Source: Lachnospiraceae bacterium (GTDB taxonomy: Bacteria; Bacillota; Clostridia; Lachnospirales; Lachnospiraceae). From it: 26,465 nt of DNA. Shown here piece after piece: positions 7,128-15,211 of the stretch (the stretch's first letter is position 1; every line of letters starts with the position of its first letter). The notes beneath the pieces were generated by a model. The model searched no databases and was not told the origin of the DNA. It saw only the letters and a list, made by a program, of their open reading frames with translations. Location: NCBI GenBank assembly GCA_021205045.1, contig JAJPYH010000309.1, positions 8,629-35,093 on the forward strand, read 5' to 3'. The position numbers were made by a program, and so were the translations under genes.

Positions 7128-8456
7128 CTAGTGTCTCTCCGGATCGTATAAAATGAGGCAGCCGTTCTGATGTACGAAATCGGCCCAGGCTTTCCGCTGG
7201 TCCTTTTCCGGAATATCTCTTCCTGTCTGGTCCGGAGCAAACTGCGGATAGGTCTGCAGGAAGACTTCATAAAGCTCCGTGCGCAGCAGGCAGTTCTTAA
7301 AATCACCCATAGAACAGCTCTGCCACAGACCCGCTCTGTGCAGATGCCCTCCGTCAAAACCCCGCCATAGCCCCTGATAAACAGGCTCTCCCCTGGCATT
7401 TAAGGCTCCACCCGCAATGCGGTTTCCCCGATAAATGGGGCCTGTCACCATGGCCACTTCCGGCCGGTCTCTGAAAATATCCTCATAGTCCACTCTGTAA
7501 AAACCCAGATGCTTACTATGAGAGACCTGCGCCTCAATACCGCGCTCCCGCAAGTCCTCTCTCACGGCCTCCAGCCCCGCCTCATAGGCATAGCGCTTGC
7601 TCTGGGGATTGTCAGCTGTAGACTCCCTGTGGCAGCGCCAGTGATATAGTACCCTTGAAATGTTAAGAACTTGTAATGATTTGCGGGACTCAGGCCTCTC
7701 CTTCCCAAGCTGCCTGGCCGCCCGCAGCACAAGATCGTAATCCTGGGCGCCGTCAAAGGCCGGACGAAAAGCAAGCTCCTTCATCAGCGTCCCTTCCATC
7801 ACCAGAAAGTGGCAGATATAATTGTTGCTCCAGAGCAGGTCCTGATCGAAGGATGGCTTTAAATTGGCGTCATAAAAGCTGCTGCCGCCGTCCCACTTAT
7901 CTTCGTCAGAATATAAAAGACTGACCGCCGTCCCGTTATTTTTGCTCTCCTCAATGGCCCGCGCCATCTCATAAAGGGCGTCCGGCGTCAGCACATCGTC
8001 ATGGTCAAGGAGGCCGATATAGGAGCCGCAGGCCAGGGAAAGGGCTTCATTGGTGTTGGCGGAGATTCCCTTATTTTCCGCAAGCTTGATATATCGGATG
8101 CGGGAATCGCGGAAACTTTCGGCCACACTCTGCAGCCGCCCCGTGGGGCTTGCGTCCGCCAGGATCAGCTCCCAGTTCTCATAGGTCTGAGTGCGGACGG
8201 AGGTGATCATTTCCCGAAAATAAGGCTCCGGAGTTTGATAAACCGGGACCAGAATGCTGAAAAGGATTTGAGAGATGTTCTGGCTGAGGCGCTGTCTGCT
8301 GAGTTCTTCCTCCGATGGGGGCGCATAGGTGTAGGTGGTGTTTTTCTTTTCAGAGAGACGCTCTAAAGCGGAGACGAAGGCCTCCGCCGGGCCGTTTTTT
8401 TTCAGATAATGCCAGGTCTTCCTGATATTGGAAGGAGTAAGAGGATTGTTTTTCAT
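7128..8456 (-). CDS. Glycosyltransferase family 2 with divergent C-terminal half-domain
   Basis: A 442-residue protein. An N-terminal extension (1-60) precedes a complete GT2 domain: FSILVPVYQTP (66-76), SQ/RTQTYENWELILADASPTG (about 88-106), and GLLDHDDVLTP with DHDD at 151-154. YHWRCHRESTADN is the conserved end of the core. This core closely resembles the first GT2 domain of the neighbouring 709-residue protein. Residues about 335-442 (VAMVTGPIYRGNRIAGGALNARG and on) look like the tail of a second GT2 domain that lacks its N-terminal nucleotide-binding half, so the protein may be a shortened relative of the tandem enzyme. AGGA lies about 10-13 bases upstream of the start. The stop is immediately followed by the next GT2 gene. 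Role: a chain-extending sugar transferase, specificity unknown. Confidence 0.9.
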   Translation of the reverse strand: MKNNPLTPSNIRKTWHYLKKNGPAEAFVSALERLSEKKNTTYTYAPPSEEELSRQRLSQNISQILFSILVPVYQTPEPYFREMITSVRTQTYENWELILADASPTGRLQSVAESFRDSRIRYIKLAENKGISANTNEALSLACGSYIGLLDHDDVLTPDALYEMARAIEESKNNGTAVSLLYSDEDKWDGGSSFYDANLKPSFDQDLLWSNNYICHFLVMEGTLMKELAFRPAFDGAQDYDLVLRAARQLGKERPESRKSLQVLNISRVLYHWRCHRESTADNPQSKRYAYEAGLEAVREDLRERGIEAQVSHSKHLGFYRVDYEDIFRDRPEVAMVTGPIYRGNRIAGGALNARGEPVYQGLWRGFDGGHLHRAGLWQSCSMGDFKNCLLRTELYEVFLQTYPQFAPDQTGRDIPEKDQRKAWADFVHQNGCLILYDPERH

Positions 8457-8481
8457 AGGATATTTTCCTGCACAGGATTCA

Positions 8482-8521
8482 CGGGGAAGAGCACAGTCTG
8501 TTTCGTTCGTGCCCTTCCCCG
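8482..8521 (-). other. Intergenic RNA hairpin between two GT2 genes
   Basis: The arms CGGGGAAGAGCAC (8482-8494) and GTGCCCTTCCCCG (8509-8521) form a 13-bp stem with one mismatch over a 14-nt loop. No T-run follows on the transcribed (minus) strand, so it is not a standard terminator. It could be an RNA processing or stability element inside the operon. Confidence 0.5.
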
Positions 8522-8565
8522 CTTCATTTTACACCAGTCTTTCTTAATATGGGGGTTCCCGTCCG

Positions 8566-10695
8566 CTACAGAATCTTCAGTGAAAAGTCGCTTCGGTCAA
8601 GGCTGAAATTGGGATTGTAGTAAGGATCGCCTTTCTCCAGTACTTCCCGCCACTTATCGCGGAAGCGCTCGGATTCTTTATTATAGCGCTCGGCCTTCTC
8701 TCCGGCGTCATCCAGCCCCCGGGAGGCGGACTCGTAGTGGTAAAGCTCGGCAAAAGGGGTGAACACGTTCAGATATCCCAGCTGACGGAGCTTTAAGCAG
8801 AAATCCACGTCATTTAAGGAAATGGCAAAGCCCTCATCCAGGCCCTTTACCTGGTCAAACAGGGACTTCCTGACCATCAGGCAGGCGCCCGTGACGGCAC
8901 TCACGTTCTGGGCGTAGCAGAGGCGTCCCATGTATCCCAGATTGGCCTTGGGCTGTTTGTAATGACTGTGACCCGCTGTCCTGTGGGCGCCCAGCCCCAG
9001 CACCACGCCGGCGTGCTGGATGGTCTTGTCCGGATAGTAAAGCTTGGCTCCCACCGCCCCCACGTCCTGGCGCTGGGCATACATCAGAAGCTCCTCCAGC
9101 CAGTTTACGGTGATGACCTCCGTGTCGTTATTTAACAGTAAAATATATTCTCCCGAGGCAAAGGAGACGCCGTAATTGTTGACCGCGGAATAATTAAAGG
9201 CTCCCTCGCTCACCCATTTGACGATGCGGACTTTGCCGTCCGGGCTGACCAGACCGTCTCCGCTCTGGCTGATTCCGCCCACAGCGGCCTTCCCATTCCG
9301 GCCAGCTTCATCCTCAGCGGCTTTCCCGCTCCTGTCTCCTTTTTCATCCGGATCCATCATTCTCTCAAACAGGGATGCGTCCGCCTTTAGTCCCAGAAGC
9401 TCCCTGTAATAACCGAAAATTTCTTTTTGTGTGCTGCCATTCTCCACCACGATGATTTCCCAGTTTTCATAAGTGGATTTCTCATAGATGGAGCTGATGC
9501 AGCGGCGCAGATCCGCCTCGTGGTCCTGATTGGCAATGACAATGGAAATCTTCGGATTTCCCTGAATCTCGTATCTGATTTTAAAGATAGTCTCGAAGGC
9601 CCTGGTGCTGGTGATTGTAAAGTTCTTGTAGCCGTGAACCCGCAGATGATCGGCCACCGCGTTTCTGGCCGCCTCGATGGCATAGGTCTTGGCCCCGATA
9701 TTGCTGGCGGTGCTGGCCGGATGACAGCGCCAGTAGTACATCAGCTTCGGTACATGGACAATACTCTTTGCTCTGTCCGTCAGCCGCAAAATCATATCGT
9801 GATCCTGGCTGCCGTCAAAACGGGGACGGAACAGCTCCGTGCCCTCCAGAAGACTTCTCTGAAACACGCTGAAATGGCAGATGTAATTGTTGGCCCGCAG
9901 ATTGTCCGGCGCATAATCCGGCTTAAAATGCATGGTCAGCATGTGGTTGATGTCGCCGCTCTGGAAGGTGGCCTCGTCACAGTACAGATAATCCGCCCCC
10001 TGCTCATTGATAGCCTTCACATATTCAAAAAGCACGCTGGGATGCAGAATGTCGTCATGATCCAGCAAGCCGATGTACTCCCCGTCCGCCAGCTTCAGGC
10101 ATTCATTGGTGTTGCCGGAAATCCCCTCATTTTTGGCAAGCACCTGATAGCGGATACGATTGCGGCCCTGCTGTTTTTCCTTTGCCGCATATTCCGCGCA
10201 GGTCTGCCCCACATAGGCGTGTTCTGCATCGGAGCCATCCGCCAGGCACAGCTGCCAGTTCTCGTAGGTCTGGCTCTCCACAGAATCGATCATTTCCCGC
10301 AGCATGGTCTGATCCGTATTGTAAAGCGGCACCAGAATACTGATCAGCGGACGATATGCAAAATCCGTCTCCCGCTCCGCCTTCGCTCTGGCCTCATCAG
10401 GGAAACTGGCCGTGCCAAACTGCTTCATGGCCTCCTTCTCCCGCTTTTTATAATCCAGCTTCGCCATGACGCCCTTAGGACCGCCGCAGTTTTTCAGCCT
10501 TCCCAACTGCCCCTGCGCCACATGCATCACATCCCGGGCGGGCTTACTGGCCTTCCAGAGAGGATTATTCTTAATCCGGTCAATCTTAAACTGCAGATCC
10601 CCGTTCTGATCCTCCAGCTGAGCTACCCGCTCTGCCAACGCCGCATTTTTCAAATGTTCCTTTTCATATGCCTCTTTATAATCCATATTCTCCAT
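8566..10695 (-). CDS. Tandem-domain GT2 glycosyltransferase (two GT2 domains)
   Basis: A 709-residue protein. Residues 1-60 form a probable coiled coil (EAYEKEHLKNAALAERVAQL). The first GT2 domain spans about 116-380: ISILVPLYNTD (119-129), DHDD at 212-215, RPRFDGSQDHDM (290-301), YWRCHPASTASN. The second spans about 381-690: ISIVIANQDHEADL, ENGSTQKEIFGYYR, LLNNDTEVI with NNDT at 522-525, GAVGAKLYYPDKTIQHAGVVLG, NDVDFCLKLRQLGY. This double architecture matches WsaE/WbbD-like polysaccharide polymerising transferases. The ATG at 10695 is preferred because GAGG lies eight bases upstream and the coiled coil begins there. An upstream in-frame ATG would add 47 unlikely residues read out of a palindromic repeat. 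Residues 449-487 are a Gly/Lys/Asp-rich linker inside domain two, with an 11-residue near-duplication. The protein probably adds two alternating residues of the repeat unit (inference). Confidence 0.93.
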   Translation of the reverse strand: MENMDYKEAYEKEHLKNAALAERVAQLEDQNGDLQFKIDRIKNNPLWKASKPARDVMHVAQGQLGRLKNCGGPKGVMAKLDYKKREKEAMKQFGTASFPDEARAKAERETDFAYRPLISILVPLYNTDQTMLREMIDSVESQTYENWQLCLADGSDAEHAYVGQTCAEYAAKEKQQGRNRIRYQVLAKNEGISGNTNECLKLADGEYIGLLDHDDILHPSVLFEYVKAINEQGADYLYCDEATFQSGDINHMLTMHFKPDYAPDNLRANNYICHFSVFQRSLLEGTELFRPRFDGSQDHDMILRLTDRAKSIVHVPKLMYYWRCHPASTASNIGAKTYAIEAARNAVADHLRVHGYKNFTITSTRAFETIFKIRYEIQGNPKISIVIANQDHEADLRRCISSIYEKSTYENWEIIVVENGSTQKEIFGYYRELLGLKADASLFERMMDPDEKGDRSGKAAEDEAGRNGKAAVGGISQSGDGLVSPDGKVRIVKWVSEGAFNYSAVNNYGVSFASGEYILLLNNDTEVITVNWLEELLMYAQRQDVGAVGAKLYYPDKTIQHAGVVLGLGAHRTAGHSHYKQPKANLGYMGRLCYAQNVSAVTGACLMVRKSLFDQVKGLDEGFAISLNDVDFCLKLRQLGYLNVFTPFAELYHYESASRGLDDAGEKAERYNKESERFRDKWREVLEKGDPYYNPNFSLDRSDFSLKIL

Positions 10696-10782
10696 ATTGA
10701 TTGCCTCATAAGTAAACCTGGAACTGTCAAAAGATCCGTTTCCCCAAAAAGACACATATAGACTACGCCCTTTCCGTACCGA

Positions 10783-10895
10783 GGTTTTTCCGCTGCTTTT
10801 GTCCGGGCGAGCGCCTCTGTGCATTGTGCAGGTCATTCACCTGAAAGTAACCCGCCGCACAGCGAAACGAGCCGGACAAAAGCAGCGAAAAAACC
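10783..10895. repeat. Long inverted repeat (24-bp arms) upstream of tandem GT2 gene
   Basis: The left arm 10783-10806 and right arm 10872-10895 are 24 nt each and complementary at 23 positions (core CGCTGCTTTTGTCCGG / CCGGACAAAAGCAGCG). The 65-nt interior holds a smaller CAGGT/ACCTG hairpin (about 10829-10842) and CTGTGC/GCACAG arms. No T-run follows on the minus strand, so this is a repeat or cruciform-type element rather than a terminator. It occupies most of the 215-bp spacer between the methyltransferase-kinase and GT2 genes. I found no second copy in the window. Confidence 0.75.
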
Positions 10896-10910
10896 AACCC
10901 GTGCAGCCGC

Positions 10911-13013
10911 TTAGAACCTCCTCTTCACCGCCGCCGCAATCCCGCTCGCCGCCTCCTGTGTCAGCTTCGACACCTCCAGACGCGCATAAAGCGTATTCTC
11001 CTCCTGCCGCTCATAAGCTCCCACATTCACGCAGAGATTGGGATCCGCCGTGTCAAACACCACCACCGGACTCTGCTTCAGGCTCTTCCCATTGGTGGAG
11101 AATATCTTCTTATCCCACACAGGCACCACCTTTCCGTTGAAAGTCAGCTCCTCGATCAGAACCGCGCAGCACTCCATGGCAGGATCAATACGCAGCGACT
11201 GCACATCCTTCCCCACAGAAAGCCGTAACTCTATCTTTCGCTCGTCCACATAGGCATTTTCTATAAAATAAGACTGCCCCTCGGAAAAGCCCTCGCCTCT
11301 GTCCTCATAAATCTGCACGTCCTTCGCCAGCCGGTACTGCTCCAGCAAAAGCGACAGAGGAATCACCAGCTGCCCCAGCGCGGCTCTCAGATCCGACATG
11401 GCCTTCCGCTTTCCCGTGACGTAAGCCTGAAACTCCCGCTCCTTATCCCGGTAGCGGTCCGCCTCCTTCGGTGTAATATACAGCTCCTTTAAAATACGGT
11501 TCAGATCAAGCCCGCGCCTCCCCTCGTCCTCCGACAGATAGCACTGAATTGCCCGGAACGCCGATTCCTTCACCTTCACAGGCTCGTCAAGAGTCCACTC
11601 ATAATCAATGATAGTCCACTGATCTCCCTGCACCATGATATTGTCAAAGGCCAGATCATAATCCGCCACAGAGGCATTCTCATGAAAGCCCGTTCTTTTC
11701 ACATACTGGCGGAACAGCTTCATGAAGCCGTCCATATCCCCCTTTGCGAGACATTCATCTAAAAGCTCACTCAGAAGCCGCCCTTCCAGATACTCAAACT
11801 CCGCCGCCACGGCTCCATCCGCCTGCGTCAGCCGACAGCGGTTGATCTCCATATCGCCGCCCTGATAGCGGACCTTCAACCCCTCGTATGCCTTTGCAAG
11901 TCCCGCCACATGGGCCCGGGATTCCGGTGTCAGAGGGATTTTGCGCACTACAAAACCTCCATCATTTCCGTTCTCTCCGGATTTTCCGCCATTACACGCT
12001 TCCTCATTTCCGGCAGGATTCTCCTTCACCAGCTCCGTCCGGATCTGATACTGCACCGCCCGGTCATTGGAATATTTTACATATTTTACATCGAAATCTT
12101 TTCCCAGAATCACCTCATAGGAATTGGAAAAAACAGGAAACAGCCCATCCTCAATGATGCCGTCAAAGGCATGCCGCTCGTCAAACAAAAGCAGCCTGTC
12201 CCTGTCAAAATTGCGCAGATTATTGGAAAGCTCCCCCTTCCTGGGCAGGCGCTCGTCCGAATATACCGTGGTCATGAATTTATAATCCGGATAGGGATAA
12301 TAAAAATGATATTCCTTCACGCCGCAGGAAGCGAAAATCTTCTCCAGGCCCGGCCGGGAAAAGGTTCTCACCCCGCCCCCCGCCGCGTAACTCTCGATCC
12401 CGGAGAAATAAGTTCCCAGATGATCCTCCCTGCAGCCCGCGAAATATTTCAGGCCGTACTTGCTCTCGATGGCAATGACAATGCGCCCCTCGGGCGCCGC
12501 GTGTTTCTGAATAATAGAAAGAAATTCCTCGAAGGGCTTTTCCGTTCCCATATAGCTCTGGCCGTACTCGAAGACCCCTACAAGGAAAATATAGTCATAA
12601 TCCGTGAGCAGATCCGGCTCAATGTCCCTGAAATTTCCCACATGAATGGTAATATTGCCGCAATCCTGATGACGATAAGCGTTGATCAGGCTCCGTTTAT
12701 GGGACAGATCCACACAGGTCACCTGCCCGGCTTTTCTCGAAAGCGCCCCGGTCACTGCGCCGCAGCCGCTGCCCACCTCTAAAACCTTCGCGGTTTTATC
12801 CATGGGAATCCAGTCCACAATATTTTCTCTGAAATGAGAGAGATGGTACAGGATGGGCCAGCTTTTTCTCTCCTCAATGATGGCCTGATATTCGCTCTGG
12901 GGATGCTCTCTCACGATATCAAATATTTCATCCTCCACCTGCCCGTCGCTGTAAAGATCCTTCCCGGAATAGTGTGTCAGGTCAAGCCGGACATTTCCGA
13001 TTTTTTCCGCCAT
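10911..13013 (-). CDS. Methyltransferase-kinase fusion, WbdD-like glycan chain terminator
   Basis: A 700-residue fusion. The N-terminal class I SAM methyltransferase spans about 50-250, with motif I VLEVGSGCGAVTG (77-89), the acidic strand end VDLS (101-104) and the YDYIFLVGVFEY strand (139-150). After a spacer, a kinase-like fold spans about 290-520. A candidate nucleotide-binding Lys is in YVKYS (K313). The catalytic loop is DYDLAFDNIM (451-460), where D453 and N458 keep the D-x4-N spacing but HRD is replaced by DYD. The metal-binding Asp is in IIDYEW (D470, in place of DFG). The C-terminal 180 residues are helical, then beta-rich. The order matches E. coli O9a WbdD, which phosphorylates and methylates the non-reducing end of the glycan to stop elongation. 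AGGAGG lies just upstream of the ATG. The adjacent ABC exporter with a Wzt-type domain supports this role. The terminal group here is inferred, not known. Residues 334-355 form a Gly/Asn-rich linker. Confidence 0.88.
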   Translation of the reverse strand: MAEKIGNVRLDLTHYSGKDLYSDGQVEDEIFDIVREHPQSEYQAIIEERKSWPILYHLSHFRENIVDWIPMDKTAKVLEVGSGCGAVTGALSRKAGQVTCVDLSHKRSLINAYRHQDCGNITIHVGNFRDIEPDLLTDYDYIFLVGVFEYGQSYMGTEKPFEEFLSIIQKHAAPEGRIVIAIESKYGLKYFAGCREDHLGTYFSGIESYAAGGGVRTFSRPGLEKIFASCGVKEYHFYYPYPDYKFMTTVYSDERLPRKGELSNNLRNFDRDRLLLFDERHAFDGIIEDGLFPVFSNSYEVILGKDFDVKYVKYSNDRAVQYQIRTELVKENPAGNEEACNGGKSGENGNDGGFVVRKIPLTPESRAHVAGLAKAYEGLKVRYQGGDMEINRCRLTQADGAVAAEFEYLEGRLLSELLDECLAKGDMDGFMKLFRQYVKRTGFHENASVADYDLAFDNIMVQGDQWTIIDYEWTLDEPVKVKESAFRAIQCYLSEDEGRRGLDLNRILKELYITPKEADRYRDKEREFQAYVTGKRKAMSDLRAALGQLVIPLSLLLEQYRLAKDVQIYEDRGEGFSEGQSYFIENAYVDERKIELRLSVGKDVQSLRIDPAMECCAVLIEELTFNGKVVPVWDKKIFSTNGKSLKQSPVVVFDTADPNLCVNVGAYERQEENTLYARLEVSKLTQEAASGIAAAVKRRF

Positions 13014-13114
13014 GGCTCCTCCTTTAGAAAGTAAACGACTTTATATTCTTTACTATTGTGCTGATCGCGCGGACCGCGTAAGCAGCCCTTCCATGAGTGG
13101 TTGTATGCATCACT

Positions 13115-14386
13115 TTATTTCCTCACTTCTGTTACACTCACAGCAGAATCCATGTCATAGAAACCTACCGTGTCCTTATCTGACACCACCGTCACATTCA
13201 GCACATCATACAGACGATGATACACCTGAAATTCATCCCCGGCAAAGCCCGTCAGACCAAAACTCAGCAGATATTCCCCGCCCTGCAGACTCATCTTCTG
13301 CGTGAAGGTCACATGCCTGACGCTGCCCGCCTCCACAGGCTCCAGAAAGGCCTTCTCCACCATGCTGTTGGTGCCGGTGATTTCCGTGCCTCTGATATTT
13401 TTAAAGGAAAAGGCAAAAATCGGCGCGGCAAGACTCTCATAGAACTCCACCTTCATGTGAATCGTAAAGCTTGTGCCCTTGAGGATAGCGTTGCTCCTGA
13501 CCTGATGCTCGTCCGTGATATAGAATTCCACAATCTTTGCCTGCCTGGTGCCGTACTCCAGAAGATGGGGATTGGTGCCGGCCTTCTGCGCCGCCAGGGC
13601 GCGAATCTCCTCATCATCCACCAGAGATTTTGTCTTCTCCGCCGGCTGATACTGCCCCACCAGCACCTGCTTGTAGGCGTCGATCATGTCCTTGGCAGTG
13701 CCCTCGCCCAGCATGTCCCCCTGATTCAGGAGGATGACCCGGTCGCAGTATTTCTGGATGCTGGACAGATCATGGCTGACAAAGACGATGGTCTTGCCCA
13801 TCTCCTTGAATTCCTCAAATTTGTGATAGCATTTGGCCTGAAAAAAAACATCTCCCACGCTCAAAGCCTCGTCCACAATCAGAATCTCCGGATCAATGTT
13901 GATGGCCACAGCGAAGGCCAGACGCACAAACATACCGGAGGAATAGGTTTTGACCGGCTGATAGACATAGTCGCCGATGTCCGCGAATTCCAGGATGGAG
14001 GGAAGCTTTTCCTTGATTTCCTCCTCGGAAAAGCCCAGCATGGTGCCGTTGAGATAGACATTCTCAATGCCGTTGTACTCCATGTTGAAGCCCGCGCCCA
14101 GCTCCAGGAGCGCGGAAATGCGGCCCTCCACCGTAACCTTTCCCCCGGTGGGCTGGACTACGCCGGTAATAATCTTTAAGATCGTGGATTTGCCGGAGCC
14201 ATTGGTGCCGATGATGCCCACGCACTCGCCCCGGCCGACCTGAAAACTGACATCCTTTAAAGCGGCGTGCTCTGTGTATTTGGGGCCGCCGATGTTCAGG
14301 GCGTCCAGGATTCTATAATATGGTTTTTCGTACAATCTATACACTTTACTGACGTGATTTACGTCGATAGCGGGAGAGTTTTCCAT
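13115..14386 (-). CDS. wzt: Polysaccharide ABC transporter ATP-binding protein with Wzt-type C-terminal domain
   Basis: A 423-residue protein. Residues 1-245 are an ABC ATPase: Walker A GTNGSGKS (60-67), the LELGAGF segment typical of polysaccharide exporters (95-101), signature YSSGM (148-152), Walker B ILIVDEA (168-174) and the switch His in VSHD (203-206). Residues about 280-423 form an added beta-sandwich-like domain (KIVEFYITDEHQVRSNAILKG, FTIHMKVEFYE, FAFSFKNIRG, GEYLLSFGLTG), resembling the carbohydrate-binding C-terminal domain of E. coli O8/O9a Wzt. In that family the domain binds the capped chain end and makes export depend on chain termination. TagH-type teichoic acid ATPases lack this domain. 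AGGAGG overlaps the stop codon of the permease gene and lies six bases before the ATG, so the two are tightly coupled. Confidence 0.94.
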   Translation of the reverse strand: MENSPAIDVNHVSKVYRLYEKPYYRILDALNIGGPKYTEHAALKDVSFQVGRGECVGIIGTNGSGKSTILKIITGVVQPTGGKVTVEGRISALLELGAGFNMEYNGIENVYLNGTMLGFSEEEIKEKLPSILEFADIGDYVYQPVKTYSSGMFVRLAFAVAINIDPEILIVDEALSVGDVFFQAKCYHKFEEFKEMGKTIVFVSHDLSSIQKYCDRVILLNQGDMLGEGTAKDMIDAYKQVLVGQYQPAEKTKSLVDDEEIRALAAQKAGTNPHLLEYGTRQAKIVEFYITDEHQVRSNAILKGTSFTIHMKVEFYESLAAPIFAFSFKNIRGTEITGTNSMVEKAFLEPVEAGSVRHVTFTQKMSLQGGEYLLSFGLTGFAGDEFQVYHRLYDVLNVTVVSDKDTVGFYDMDSAVSVTEVRK

Positions 14387-14395
14387 AAATGCCTC

Positions 14396-15199
14396 CTACA
14401 AAACGTCCGCAAAATGATATTTCAGCTTCACAAATAATTTTTTCCCTAAAATCAGCAGGATGATGGTCACGGCCCAGAAATAGGCCGTGTAAAGCGGCTG
14501 CTCCCAGAACCAGGCCTTTCCGTAGACGGCGCTGCGGTAGCCGCTGACCACGTAGCAGACCGGATTCAGCCGGAGGATAAACCCGATGATGGGCGGCCAG
14601 CTGTCGGCCATGGAGATGTCCCAGAGGATGGGGGTGGCCCACATGCCAAGCTGCAGAGCAATATTGATGATCTGGGTCAGATCCCGAAAAAACACCACAA
14701 TGGCGCTGGAAAAGTAGCACAGCGCCAGGGTAAACAAATACAGGCCAAGGCTGTAGTAAATGATCTGAATGGTGGGAAGCCCCGGGAAATATCCGTAGAG
14801 CATGGAAATGACCAGCAGCACGCCGACAAAAAACGCATGGATAAACAGCGCCGCCGTCACCCGCACCACCGGCAGAATATTGATATTGAATACTACCTTT
14901 TTGACAAGATACTGATACTCCATCAGCGCGGTGGTTCCGTTATTTAAGGCCTCACTGAAAAAGAACCAGGGCACCAGGCCGCTGGTCAGAAAAAGGACAT
15001 AGGGGACTTCAATGCCGCCCGCAATCATCTGTGCTTTATTTTGAAATATTCCCTGAAATACGATCCAGTACATGACAACGGTCACCACCGGCTGGATCAA
15101 CGCCCAGACAGCCCCCAGGGAAGAACCGGCGTAACGCTTTTTAAAGTCGTTTTTGGCCAGTTTCCAGATGAGCTGCCTGTTCTCGATGATTTCTCTCAT
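14396..15199 (-). CDS. wzm: Polysaccharide ABC transporter permease (Wzm/ABC-2 type)
   Basis: A 267-residue integral membrane protein of the ABC-2 polysaccharide exporter family. The N-terminal amphipathic coupling segment LIWKLAKNDFKKRYAGSSLGAVWALIQP is the classic Wzm/TagG/KpsM opening. About six transmembrane helices follow, ending in WFWEQPLYTAYFWAVTIILLILGKKLF. Conserved landmarks are VPWFFFSEALNNGT and RLNPVCYVVSGYRSAVYG. ATG 15199 is chosen because AAAAGGAA lies six bases upstream; a TTG at 15205 is in frame but less likely. It starts 12 bases after the rfbC stop and is followed directly by the ATPase gene. It should form the membrane channel that flips the finished lipid-linked glycan. 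Confidence 0.95.
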   Translation of the reverse strand: MREIIENRQLIWKLAKNDFKKRYAGSSLGAVWALIQPVVTVVMYWIVFQGIFQNKAQMIAGGIEVPYVLFLTSGLVPWFFFSEALNNGTTALMEYQYLVKKVVFNINILPVVRVTAALFIHAFFVGVLLVISMLYGYFPGLPTIQIIYYSLGLYLFTLALCYFSSAIVVFFRDLTQIINIALQLGMWATPILWDISMADSWPPIIGFILRLNPVCYVVSGYRSAVYGKAWFWEQPLYTAYFWAVTIILLILGKKLFVKLKYHFADVL

Positions 15200-15211
15200 A
15201 AGCAATTCCTT

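Noticed and set aside
9427..10761. A 444-codon plus-strand open frame
   Set aside because: It is antisense to the tandem GT2 gene, shows no domain, and reflects codon bias of the true minus-strand gene.
10696..10836. A 47-residue N-terminal extension of the tandem GT2 protein
   Set aside because: It would be translated from the 24-bp inverted repeat and lacks a ribosome site, whereas ATG 10695 has one.
11910..14179. Long plus-strand open frames at 11910-12782 and 13217-14179
   Set aside because: They are antisense to the methyltransferase-kinase and ABC ATPase genes, whose motifs are clear, and have no plausible protein features.
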